Positions 25,791 to 34,562 of a stretch of DNA of 64,000 nt are shown in pieces (positions within the stretch are counted from its first letter, which is position 1; each line of letters opens with the position of its first letter). The position numbers and the translations under genes were made by a program. The notes below the pieces were generated by a model. That model was not told the DNA's origin, did no database searches, and was given only the letters and a program-made list of their open reading frames with translations. The DNA is from an uncultured Chlorobiaceae bacterium (GTDB lineage Bacteria; Bacteroidota; Chlorobiia; Chlorobiales; Chlorobiaceae), in the NCBI GenBank assembly GCA_903994455.1, contig CAJEXI010000006.1, forward strand, positions 1-64,000, written 5' to 3'.

Positions 25791-28700
25791 ATGCAGCAAC
25801 TCAACCACATCGCGGTCGCACTCTCCGGCACCAACCTCATCGAGGCAAGCGCCGGGACGGGGAAGACCTACGCCATCGCGTCGCTCTATCTGCGACTGCT
25901 GGTGGAGCTGGAGCTTTTGCCGGAACAGATTCTTGTGGTGACCTATACTGAGGCAGCGACGCAGGAGCTTCGTTCGAGAATCCGCAATCGTATTCGTGAG
26001 GCGCTTGAGGTGATGGAGGGGGGGGAGACAACAGACGCATTTCTCGATGAGCTGCACGAAAAGGCCTCTCAATCCGGCATGAAAAGGGTGTGCGATTTGC
26101 TTGAACGGGCTCTCGGCGCCTTCGATACCGCTTCGATTTTCACCATTCACGGTTTCTGCCTGCGGGCATTACAGGATAACGCCTTTGAGAGCGGTTCTCT
26201 TTACGATACCGAACTGGTGACCGATCAGACCGGGCTGCTTCGCGATATTGTGGAGGATTTCTGGAGAATGCACTTTTTCAGGGAGCCTGCGCCGTTGCTT
26301 GGCTATACCCTGCGGAATCGCCACTCGCCTGAAACCTTCATCTCACTGCTGAAAAATCTTCATGCTGGTACCGGGGTGAAGGTTATCCCCGATTTCTGCG
26401 ACGAGGAGATACGGACGCTTGACGAGGAGTGTTGCGCCGCATACTCGGAGACAAGCGATCTCTGGCAACATGAACGCGAGAGCATTACGGAGCTTTTGAC
26501 CACAAACAAGGGGCTGAAGCGGTCGCAGGAGACTTACAGGGCAGACCTGCTTGAGCCGCTCTTTGCCGACATGGATGCCTTTGTTGCTGCCGGTAATCCT
26601 TATGACCTTTTCGCCGATTTTAACAAGTTTACGGCAAGTGCTATCGGTGAAGGGACGAAGTTGAAAAACACGCCACCGATTCACCCTCTCTTCGCGAGCT
26701 GCCAGCGGCTAAACGATGCGGTGCAGAGCCGTTTTCTTGCACTTAAGGCTGAGCTGGTTCGCTTTTACCGGGATAGCCTGCCGCAACGCAAACGGGCCAG
26801 CAATGTTCGCTTTTTCGACGACCTGCTCGAAGATCTCTATCGTGCGCTCCGTTCGGATGGTGGCGGGGTGATACTTGCGGGGCTGCTTCGTACCAAATAC
26901 CGGGCGGCGCTGATTGATGAGTTTCAGGATACCGATCCGGTGCAGTATGAGATTTTCAGGAGCATCTACGCAGGCTCTGACGTGCCGCTCTTTCTCATCG
27001 GCGACCCTAAACAGGCGATCTACAGCTTTCGTGGCGCCGATATTTTCGCCTACATGCGGGCGGCCCGGGAGGTGCGTGAAGAGCGTTGTTTTACCCTGAC
27101 CGATAACTGGCGCTCTGCGCCGCCGCTGCTCGATGCCTTCAATATCCTGTTCGATAACCGAAAGCGACCCTTTCTCTACGATGAAATTCTCTACCATCCT
27201 CTTGCTTCGGGCAACCGGGAAAAGGGAGAACGCGGTGAGGGGAGTGGGAGCGAGCCGATGCAGCTCTGGTTCATGGACTCCAGTGATGAAAAAAGCGGCG
27301 TATGGACGGTTGAGGATGCTGGCGCTTTCGCCTCCAAAGCGGTGGCTGGTGAAATTGTGCGTCTCCTGCAGGATGGCGAAACCCTTGTCGGCGGCAAACT
27401 GCTCACCGCTGGCGATATTGCCGTGATTGTGCGCACGCACCGGCAGGCGGCCATGGTGCTCAGTGCTCTGAGTGCACGCGGCATTGCCGGGGTGATGCGG
27501 AGCGACAAAAGCATCTTTGCAACGAGGGAGGCCGAAGAGCTGCGCATCCTGTTCTCTGCTCTTGGCGATCCGTCGAATGAACCCAAGGTGCGGGCCGCTC
27601 TGGTGACCGATCTCCTTGGCAGGTCAGGCAACGAGATTGCCACGTTGCTTGATGATGAGGAGTCGTGGACGGAGTGCCTCAGGTCGTTCCGCCGCTACCA
27701 TGAGCTTTGGCTTCAGCGGGGCTGTATGGTGATGAGCCGTGAGCTGATGGCCAGCGAGGGGGTTCGCGGGCGCCTGCTTGGTTATGCTGATGGAGAGCGG
27801 CGGCTCACCAATATTCTGCACTGTTTTGAGCTGCTTCACGGGGAGGCGCATGAGCGTGGATTGGGCATGGAGGGGCTGATTGCCTGGTTCAGCGAACGGC
27901 TTGGGGCTGAGGATGAGCAGGAGGAGCACCAGATTCGTCTTGAAACGGATGAGGCTGCGGTGAAGATTGTCACCATCCATGTCAGCAAGGGGCTTGAGTA
28001 CCCGGTGGTCTTCTGCCCCTTTCTCTGGGGTGGCGTAAACCACAAGGGCGAGGTGGTGATGTTCCACAATGAGCAGTGGCAGCTTGTGAAGGATTTCGGA
28101 TCTTCTGATATTGACCGTCACCGCTCCCTGGCCGCAAAGGAGTCGCTGGCGGAGAGTCTCCGGTTGCTCTATGTGGCGCTGACCAGAGCGAAGTACCGCT
28201 GCTATCTTTTAGCGGGCAAAACCCGTGCGGACACCTCTCCGATCAACTATCTGCTTCATGCTTCGGGTGGTACCCGAAAAATGGAGAACCCGGCGATGGC
28301 CCTTGTCGCTGAAATGAAAGCCATGAGCGCAACAACAATGGCCGGGCAGTTGCAGGAGTTTGCCGGGAGTTCAGGGGGAACTATTGGCTTCAGGCTGATG
28401 AATCGGGCGGACGTTGTGGAGAAGTCGCATCTTTCCCGTCTTCCCACAACCTCCGACCAGCCCCATCTGCGCAGTTTCACAGGCAAGGTTGACACTGGCT
28501 GGCGTATTTCAAGCTTTACCTCTTTCAGCCGACACGAATTCGGCCCCAGGCCGCAGAGCGCAGAGCTTCCTGATCGCGATGAGGCGCGTCAGGCAGGGGA
28601 GTCGCCGATGACAGCCGCTGGCGGGCAGAGTATCTTTACTTTTCCGAAGGGTGCGCAGGCAGGAATTTTCATGCACGGGATTTTTGAAAAGCTCGATTTT

Positions 28701-29390
28701 GCCAAGCCCTCTGATGAGTTAATTCATGAACTGGTGTTGCAGGGTCTGAAAAGGTACAACTATAAACCGGAGTGGGAACCGCATATCACCGGGATGGTGC
28801 ACAACGTGCTCAGAACGACACTCTCCTCGCCTGACGCACCCTTTACCCTTGGCACGCTCAAGAAGGGGTGCTGGAGTGCGGAGCTGGAGTTTTTCTTCCC
28901 TCTTCGCTTTATCAACTCCTCCCGGCTTGGCGACCTTCTTGCTCATCACGGTTTTTTATCCGGCGGGATTGACCTCGCCCTGCTTGCCGAGGCTCTCCAG
29001 TTCAAACCGGTCAAGGGAATGCTCATGGGCTTCATTGATATGGTTTTCGAGAAGGGAGGTCGCTATTACCTGCTCGACTGGAAATCAAACCATCTTGGCA
29101 ACTCCCTTGATGACTACGGTCAATCTTCAATGACACAGGCGATGCAGAGCAATCTTTATCCGCTCCAATACCTGCTCTATACGGTGGCGCTCAACCGCTA
29201 TCTTTCACTGCGGGTCAAAAACTACCATTACACCACTCATTTCGGCGGAGTGCTCTACGTTTTTCTGCGCGGGGTAAGCAGGGAGCATGGGGAAAGCAGA
29301 GGATTTTTCCGCGACCGTCCCTCCGAAGGGCTGATTGAGGCATTAACCGATATTCTCATCGACGAGGGAGGAGAAGCCTATGACTATTGA
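25791..29390 (+). CDS. recB: Exodeoxyribonuclease V beta subunit RecB
   Basis: The 1199-residue protein is a UvrD-type helicase fused to a RecB nuclease. Motifs: Walker A EASAGTGKTYAIA near residue 20, LIDEFQDTDPVQYEIF, IGDPKQAIYSFRGADIF, TIHVSKGLEYPVVF and LLYVALTRAKYRCYL. The C-terminal nuclease has D1083 in GFIDMVF and D1096, K1098 in LLDWKSN, the RecB catalytic set. It works with RecC and RecD on double-strand ends. recD follows with an 11-nt overlap. recC is not in the window; a large accessory island lies directly upstream. The ATG has a GGGGAAAAG site. A broken copy of its 5' end lies at 24796. Confidence 0.95.
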   Translation: MQQLNHIAVALSGTNLIEASAGTGKTYAIASLYLRLLVELELLPEQILVVTYTEAATQELRSRIRNRIREALEVMEGGETTDAFLDELHEKASQSGMKRVCDLLERALGAFDTASIFTIHGFCLRALQDNAFESGSLYDTELVTDQTGLLRDIVEDFWRMHFFREPAPLLGYTLRNRHSPETFISLLKNLHAGTGVKVIPDFCDEEIRTLDEECCAAYSETSDLWQHERESITELLTTNKGLKRSQETYRADLLEPLFADMDAFVAAGNPYDLFADFNKFTASAIGEGTKLKNTPPIHPLFASCQRLNDAVQSRFLALKAELVRFYRDSLPQRKRASNVRFFDDLLEDLYRALRSDGGGVILAGLLRTKYRAALIDEFQDTDPVQYEIFRSIYAGSDVPLFLIGDPKQAIYSFRGADIFAYMRAAREVREERCFTLTDNWRSAPPLLDAFNILFDNRKRPFLYDEILYHPLASGNREKGERGEGSGSEPMQLWFMDSSDEKSGVWTVEDAGAFASKAVAGEIVRLLQDGETLVGGKLLTAGDIAVIVRTHRQAAMVLSALSARGIAGVMRSDKSIFATREAEELRILFSALGDPSNEPKVRAALVTDLLGRSGNEIATLLDDEESWTECLRSFRRYHELWLQRGCMVMSRELMASEGVRGRLLGYADGERRLTNILHCFELLHGEAHERGLGMEGLIAWFSERLGAEDEQEEHQIRLETDEAAVKIVTIHVSKGLEYPVVFCPFLWGGVNHKGEVVMFHNEQWQLVKDFGSSDIDRHRSLAAKESLAESLRLLYVALTRAKYRCYLLAGKTRADTSPINYLLHASGGTRKMENPAMALVAEMKAMSATTMAGQLQEFAGSSGGTIGFRLMNRADVVEKSHLSRLPTTSDQPHLRSFTGKVDTGWRISSFTSFSRHEFGPRPQSAELPDRDEARQAGESPMTAAGGQSIFTFPKGAQAGIFMHGIFEKLDFAKPSDELIHELVLQGLKRYNYKPEWEPHITGMVHNVLRTTLSSPDAPFTLGTLKKGCWSAELEFFFPLRFINSSRLGDLLAHHGFLSGGIDLALLAEALQFKPVKGMLMGFIDMVFEKGGRYYLLDWKSNHLGNSLDDYGQSSMTQAMQSNLYPLQYLLYTVALNRYLSLRVKNYHYTTHFGGVLYVFLRGVSREHGESRGFFRDRPSEGLIEALTDILIDEGGEAYDY

Positions 29391-31113
29391 GTTTCAGGAG
29401 CGGGCCATTGATCGCCATTTTGCCGACTTTCTCTGCAGGCAGGTCGACGGGGAGTATGGTGAACTCTTCCGGCTTGTGGCCTCTCTTGCCAGCAGTGCTG
29501 TCGGAGGCGGCAATCTCTGCCTGAACCTTGCTGATATTGCAGGGCAGACGATCCGGGTGAACGGAAAGGAGCTGCTGCTGCCTCGGCTTGAAGGGTTGCT
29601 TGAACTCCTCGGAAAAAGTTCAGTCGTCAGTTTGAATGGTCAGCGTTACCGTCCACTGGTGCTTGATGCCGCAGGCCGTCTTTATCTCTATCGCTACTGG
29701 CAACACGAGCATCTGCTTGCCATGATGATTCTGCAGAAAGCGGCGGCAGTCACGGACGTTTCAGATGAAATGAAACGACAAGAAGCACTTGAAAGACTTT
29801 TTCCGGCGAACACCGATCATCACCAGAAAGAGGCCGCAATGGTAGCTCTCCAGCGGCAATTCTGTGTCATCTCCGGAGGTCCGGGAACGGGGAAAACCTC
29901 GACGGTTGTCCGCATTCTTGCGCTGTTGTTGGAGCAGGAAGGCAGGAAACAGCGAATTGCCATGGCTACTCCGACAGGTAAGGCCGCCGCACGGCTGAAA
30001 CAATCCGTTAACGATATCCGCCAAAGCCTGAACTGTTCTGACGAGGTAAAGCTGTCAATACCGGACAATGTTGTCACCATCCAGCGTTTGCTTGGCAGTA
30101 TCTCCGGTTCGACACGCTTTCGCCACTCAGCACAAAATCCGCTTCCTTATGATACCGTTATTCTCGATGAAGCATCAATGGTCGCCCTCCCACTGATGAG
30201 CCTCCTTGTGGCAGCGCTCAAGCCAAATGCTCGACTTATTCTCCTTGGCGACCGTGATCAGCTTGCCTCGGTCGAGGAGGGTGCGGTTCTTGGTGATATT
30301 TGCAGCGCCGGAGAGGGGAGCCCCGCTTCGCCACTCTCGGCCTCACTTGTTGTACTCAAAAAAAACTACCGTTTTCAGCCGGGAAGCGGTTTAGCTGAAA
30401 TCAGTCGGGCGGTGAATGCCGGTCTGGAGATGGAGGCGCTGGAGCTTTTGACGGGCAATGAGGCGGGCACTCTTCACTGGCAAGCGTTACCCAACCACGA
30501 AGAGTTGCGGAATGCTCTTTCAACAAACGTGGTCAAAGGCTATCAGGGTTACCTTGAAGCAGCTTCACCCAAAGAGGCACTGGAGCGGTTTGACCAGTTT
30601 CGGATACTCTGTGCCCTGCGTGACGGGCCCTACGGGGTAAGCGGTCTCAACAACATCATTGAAAAAATTCTTGCCAGAGAAGAACTGATTGCTCCGTCGC
30701 GCCTCTTCTATTCTGGACGTCCCATTCTTGTCACGGTCAACGACTACGCCATGCGTCTCTTTAACGGTGACACCGGTATTCTCTTGCCCGATCCTGATAA
30801 CAGCACTCTTTTGAAGGCCTTTTTCCCGACTTCCGATGGGGATGTTCGCAGCATTCCTCCGGAACGACTTCCCGACCATGAAACCGCTTATGCCATGACC
30901 ATTCATAAAAGCCAGGGTTCAGAGTTTGATGGCATACTGATGCTTCTTCCGCCGGTTGACAGCGAACTTCTGACGCGGGAACTGATTTATACTGGTATGA
31001 CAAGAGCAAAAAAAACTGTTCTACTCTGGACGAATAAAGAAGTATTCTGCTCGGCAGTCAAAAGAAGAACAGAACGAAATTCTGGTCTGGGAGATTTGCT
31101 GCGCTGGAAATAG
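29380..31113 (+). CDS. recD: Exodeoxyribonuclease V alpha subunit RecD
   Basis: The 577-residue SF1B helicase has Walker A SGGPGTGKTSTV (Lys 172), TPTGKAAARLKQS, VILDEASMVALPL (Walker B), LILLGDRDQLASVEEG, and near the C-terminus ETAYAMTIHKSQGSEFDGIL and IYTGMTRAKKTVLLW. It is the 5'-3' motor of RecBCD. The length is normal for RecD. The start lies inside the recB end, consistent with coupled synthesis. Nothing unusual in the sequence. Confidence 0.95.
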   Translation: MTIEFQERAIDRHFADFLCRQVDGEYGELFRLVASLASSAVGGGNLCLNLADIAGQTIRVNGKELLLPRLEGLLELLGKSSVVSLNGQRYRPLVLDAAGRLYLYRYWQHEHLLAMMILQKAAAVTDVSDEMKRQEALERLFPANTDHHQKEAAMVALQRQFCVISGGPGTGKTSTVVRILALLLEQEGRKQRIAMATPTGKAAARLKQSVNDIRQSLNCSDEVKLSIPDNVVTIQRLLGSISGSTRFRHSAQNPLPYDTVILDEASMVALPLMSLLVAALKPNARLILLGDRDQLASVEEGAVLGDICSAGEGSPASPLSASLVVLKKNYRFQPGSGLAEISRAVNAGLEMEALELLTGNEAGTLHWQALPNHEELRNALSTNVVKGYQGYLEAASPKEALERFDQFRILCALRDGPYGVSGLNNIIEKILAREELIAPSRLFYSGRPILVTVNDYAMRLFNGDTGILLPDPDNSTLLKAFFPTSDGDVRSIPPERLPDHETAYAMTIHKSQGSEFDGILMLLPPVDSELLTRELIYTGMTRAKKTVLLWTNKEVFCSAVKRRTERNSGLGDLLRWK

Positions 31114-31178
31114 AAAAAAAGATCGTCACACCTTCGAGGCCTTATTACTGAACAACTTTTAACTACAGGAGAATTCGC

Positions 31179-31766
31179 ATGAAAAGAAGCATTTGGCTGG
31201 CTGCTGGAATTGCTGGAATGTTACTCGGAAATCCCGCAGCCGATGCGCAAGCGGAAGTGAGCATTCGTATCGGTGGAAGAGAAAAACCCTCATTTTTTAT
31301 GAGTTCACGACCGGATTTTATCAACCTGTCGGATTTTGGTTTCTCTATTTCCGTGGGGAGTCCTTACGATGTAATCTTATACAGAGACCTCTACTACATT
31401 AATCAAAACGGTAGATGGTATCGTTCTTCCAATTACCGTGGACCGTGGGCTCTTATTGTCGAGAACAGACTTCCCTCCAGAATAAAAAGCCGACGTTGGG
31501 AAGATATAAGGAGATCACGAGATATCGAGTATCGCAGGCATAACGACAGGTTCGACCGCAACAGGAATAACCGTGATCAGCGTTTTGATGATAAAAACCG
31601 CGACAATCGCGACAGGGATCCACGTTTTGACGACAAAAACCGTGATCAGCGTAACAATGACAATCGCAATCCAAATAATCTGCCACCTGACAATCGTCCA
31701 AAAGAGGGAAGCAAAAACAATCCGCCACCTGACAATCGTCCACCTGATGGCGGCAAAAGAAACTGA
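31179..31766 (+). CDS. Secreted protein with charged Asn/Asp/Arg repeats
   Basis: The 195-residue protein starts with a signal peptide (MKRSIWLAAGIAGMLLGNPA, cleavage probably near ADAQA). A folded part of ~70 residues follows, with YYINQNGRWYRSSNYRGPW and ENRLPSRIKSRRW. The C-terminal third is low complexity: RDQRFDDKNRDNRDRDP and its tandem copy, then two PPDNRP units. The DNA repeats with it (CGTTTTGATGATAAAAACCG type). A clear AGGAG site precedes the ATG. Similar exported proteins occur in other anaerobes, but no function is known to me. It may bind surfaces or polyanions, which is a guess. Confidence 0.75.
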   Translation: MKRSIWLAAGIAGMLLGNPAADAQAEVSIRIGGREKPSFFMSSRPDFINLSDFGFSISVGSPYDVILYRDLYYINQNGRWYRSSNYRGPWALIVENRLPSRIKSRRWEDIRRSRDIEYRRHNDRFDRNRNNRDQRFDDKNRDNRDRDPRFDDKNRDQRNNDNRNPNNLPPDNRPKEGSKNNPPPDNRPPDGGKRN

Positions 31767-31782
31767 TTGATTTTTTTTGTTT

Positions 31783-31817
31783 CAGCAAGGGGGAGATGCA
31801 AATATCTCCCCTTGCTG
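31783..31817 (+). terminator. Hairpin after the secreted-protein gene
   Basis: CAGCAAGG...GGAGAT pairs with ATCTCC...CCTTGCTG across a 6-nt loop (one extra G in the left arm). It lies 17 nt after the stop. The following T-run is weak, so termination is likely but not certain. Confidence 0.55.
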
Positions 31818-31934
31818 TTATCAAAATCGGGAAAAACAAGCTCTCGTTTTCACTCTGCCCACGAAAGGCATTTTGCACTCTTTGTCTCTCTCCAAAATTT
31901 TCATTAAACTCCCTTTTAATCAACAAAAATTATT

Positions 31935-32111
31935 ATGCTCAAATATATTTTGGTAATGGCCGCTCTCTGTGCATCACTGTCAGGGTGCTCTGACTACAAA
32001 TACCAGATTATTGGTGCAGGAAACGCGTGTGCGTACAAGATTGACCGGGAAACGGGCCATATATGGTTTGTTTCACCAGACGGGGAGCGGAAGCTTGCGA
32101 GTGTACCATAG
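31935..32111 (+). CDS. Small lipoprotein (58 residues)
   Basis: ATG 31935 opens a 58-codon frame beginning MLKYILVMAALCASLSGCSD, with a typical lipobox (SGC, Cys18). The mature part is about 40 residues and contains YQIIGAGNACAYKIDRETG and WFVSPDGERKLASVP. The YKIDRETG-W pattern resembles small proteins described only as lipoproteins. It would be processed by Lgt (encoded at 40548) and LspA. The short length argues for caution, but the signal sequence and lipobox are convincing. Confidence 0.6.
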   Translation: MLKYILVMAALCASLSGCSDYKYQIIGAGNACAYKIDRETGHIWFVSPDGERKLASVP

Positions 32112-32491
32112 GAACAACTCAATAACTGCTTTTTTTTCTGTGACATAGTTTCTGTCGGGTAACAGCGGCACACTGCTGTGCCACCGTCCCCCTTCCCGGC
32201 GTACAACTTTAGCCGTGCTGGCGCTCAGCAACGCTGTTGTCAGGAAAAAAGACACCTGCAGAAGCACCAAGCAGCTCTTGATCATTCGGTAATTGAAAAA
32301 ATCAAGGTGTTGATGCTGGTTGGAATGAATCCTGAACGTGGAATTTCATATTCTTCTCTCTCAATTATTATTACAGTCACTGAGTCAAAATAATGATTTC
32401 CTCAGAAATTGCCGAGTAAAAACAGCGCAAAAACCCCATACAGTTGAACGCTTCTGGCCTATTCCTTTTCAGCGCAAGAGATGTCCTAACG
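32112..32491. other. Intergenic stretch without a supported gene
   Basis: 380 nt with a short hairpin (GGCACA-ctgc-TGTGCC, 32167-32182). A minus-strand frame at 32073-32285 begins with a signal-peptide-like stretch but has no ribosome site and overlaps the lipoprotein, so I do not call it. Confidence 0.5.
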
Positions 32492-32677
32492 TTATTGCTC
32501 CTTTTTTGGCTCCCAGTAACAACGTCTCGGGGAGACAATCAGCTCCTCATCTTTCAGAGCTTTCATCGCCTTGTCAACCTCTTTACGATCCAACCCTGTG
32601 AGTTCGGTAATTCTGCCAGCGTTCAGTGGTTCGCTCTCTTTTTTCAGTACATCAAGAATGATATCTTTTGCTCCCAT
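32492..32677 (-). CDS. Small winged-helix DNA-binding protein
   Basis: The 61-residue protein ([20 protein letters not shown], then [19 protein letters not shown] and [15 protein letters not shown]) is a minimal winged helix: helix-turn-helix followed by a hairpin wing ending in CYW. Stand-alone proteins of this size and pattern occur in several anaerobic lineages and are annotated as transcriptional regulators or MarR-like. Its ATG is preceded by a good AGGAG site on the minus strand (CCTCC at 32683-32687 on +). No neighbour suggests its target. Confidence 0.75.
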   Translation of the reverse strand: MGAKDIILDVLKKESEPLNAGRITELTGLDRKEVDKAMKALKDEELIVSPRRCYWEPKKEQ

Positions 32678-32926
32678 TTCTCCTCCATTGGTTTAAAAAG
32701 TAATGTTCTGTCGTTCACTCCAGCAATATCGCTTATAAGAGCACAAGTTATTTGTACATTAATGGTTGTTTTGATCAGTTAATAACCCGTGGTCAAACAC
32801 TGGTACGTTGAAACAACAGGGTAACATAACTCAAAGCACTGAAGGATGCAAGAGAGGAGATACATCATTGATTGAACGCCCACAGGTAAGGCCCGTGCAA
32901 TTCTGCATGTTGAAGGGGGATATTCC

Positions 32927-34411
32927 ATGAGAGAGATATTGAACAACATCCATGCCCGATCTGAAGGGAAAACACTTGAATTTAAAAGGGATAGTGCCTC
33001 GCCGACACTGGTGATGAGAACACTGGTGGCCTTTGCCAATACTGCGGGGGGGCGCCTGGTTATCGGCATTGGCGACGACAGGCAGATTGTCGGCGTGAAA
33101 GCTCCTCTCGATGAGGAGGAGAGGCTTCGGAGCCTCATTGCTGATTCCATTATCCCTTCTCTGGTTCCCAATATTGAGCTTGTCACCATCCACAATACAA
33201 CCCTACTGGTGATAGAGGTATTTGTGAGCGCTGTGCGGCCCCACTGGCTGAAAGCCGAAGGCCATGAGCAGGGTGTCTATGTCCGCATTGGCTCCTCCAA
33301 TTGTCCTGCCGATACAGCATTGATCGCTGAACTGGGACGGTCTGCAGAGGGTATATCCTATGATGAAATGCCCATGCCAAAACTGAGCAAAGATGATCTT
33401 GATCTGGCCGCTGTCCAGAAATGTTTTGCAAGTGACTGGAAACTTGACGAACAGACACTGGTCACCATCAAGCTCCTCACCTCTTACCAGCGACGACTGG
33501 TTCCTACGAGAGGTGCTGTCTTGCTCTTTGGAAAAGAGCGGACACTCCACTTTTCCCATGCATGGATACAATGCGCTCGATGCAATGGAACCGACAGGGC
33601 GGACATATTTGACTCTCTCGATATCTACGACCACCTGCCTCTGGCGGTTGAAAGCACCATGAAATTTCTCGGAAAATATGCTGTATCGGAAGCATCAAAA
33701 ACGCTACCGCTTTTGAGAGAGGGAGTCATCAATGCACTTCTCCATACCGACTACTCCCAGCACCGAGCACCGATCCGCATTACCTTTTTTGATGACCGGA
33801 TTGAAATAGAAAATCCCGGTATTCTTCTTCCCGGCATGACCATTGAGGCCGTGAGACAGGGCACATCAAGAATTCGTAACCATGTCATTGCCCGAGTCTT
33901 CCGTGAGCTGAACCTTGTTGAACGATGGGGTAGTGGCATACACTCCATTTTTAAAGATGCGGAAGCGCTTGGGTTGCCCGAACCGCAGCTTATGGAAATC
34001 GGTATGAGGATACGGTTAACAGTCTCTCTGGCAACTCCGGTTTCCATCTTTGCTGACAAAGCACAAGTCGAGGCACAAGAAAAAACAGAGATTCAGGCAC
34101 AAGTCAATGGTTTAATTGGGGCACAAGTTGGCAGTGCTGGCGAGGCACAAGCTTGTCTCCAGGCAAGGGCACAAGACGGGGCACAAGTTCAAGCCCCGGT
34201 TGATCTGCACATTCTTTCTCTCTGCGCTACCAAACCACTTTCATCAGCCGAGATTGCTGCTGCACTGGGGCACAAGCAATTGAGTGGTAATTTGCGCAAA
34301 GCACTCCCGCGTCTGAGGGAATCCGGGTTGCTTGCCTACACCATCCCTGAAAAACCCAACAGCCGTTCACAGAAATACCGACTGACTGCAAAAGGGAAGG
34401 CCTTGCTATAA
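32927..34411 (+). CDS. AlbA_2/HATPase_c_4 putative transcriptional regulator
   Basis: The 494-residue protein has an N-terminal AlbA_2 domain (GKTLEFKRDSASPTLVMRTL, then AFANTAGGRLVIGIGDDRQI), a middle GHKL-like ATPase region (LLREGVINALLHTDYSQHRA, IRITFFDDRIEIENPGILLP, FRELNLVERWGSGI) and a C-terminal winged helix (LSSAEIAAALGHKQLSGNLR). Between the last two lies a ~50-residue linker of AQV/AQ repeats encoded by seven GCACAAG units. It is the same general family as the cargo gene at 16480, though not a close copy. The family is called RecG-like or transcriptional regulator; the function is unproved. It stands alone between a small regulator and an SDR gene. Confidence 0.82.
   Translation: MREILNNIHARSEGKTLEFKRDSASPTLVMRTLVAFANTAGGRLVIGIGDDRQIVGVKAPLDEEERLRSLIADSIIPSLVPNIELVTIHNTTLLVIEVFVSAVRPHWLKAEGHEQGVYVRIGSSNCPADTALIAELGRSAEGISYDEMPMPKLSKDDLDLAAVQKCFASDWKLDEQTLVTIKLLTSYQRRLVPTRGAVLLFGKERTLHFSHAWIQCARCNGTDRADIFDSLDIYDHLPLAVESTMKFLGKYAVSEASKTLPLLREGVINALLHTDYSQHRAPIRITFFDDRIEIENPGILLPGMTIEAVRQGTSRIRNHVIARVFRELNLVERWGSGIHSIFKDAEALGLPEPQLMEIGMRIRLTVSLATPVSIFADKAQVEAQEKTEIQAQVNGLIGAQVGSAGEAQACLQARAQDGAQVQAPVDLHILSLCATKPLSSAEIAAALGHKQLSGNLRKALPRLRESGLLAYTIPEKPNSRSQKYRLTAKGKALL
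34060..34190 (+). repeat. GCACAAG short repeat array inside the AlbA_2 gene
   Basis: Seven GCACAAG units, mostly GGCACAAG, at irregular spacing in about 130 nt, all in the same frame (Ala-Gln, often Ala-Gln-Val). They code the linker before the C-terminal winged helix. Their number may vary between strains. Confidence 0.75.
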
Positions 34412-34562
34412 ATTATCCGTGAACTTCAGTCGGTATAAGTTCTCAACCAACACTTTCAATTGATTTTATGGTAGCAACTGTTGTATTATTCCAGAAGGGG
34501 AGTCAGAGATTATTCCATGGTGTCGAAATACCTCGACTTGATGCAGGGAAAGTGTTGAAAAA

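Noticed and set aside
32073-32285. Minus-strand 70-codon frame with a signal-peptide-like start
   Set aside because: No ribosome site, no recognisable mature domain, and it overlaps the lipoprotein gene 31935-32111.
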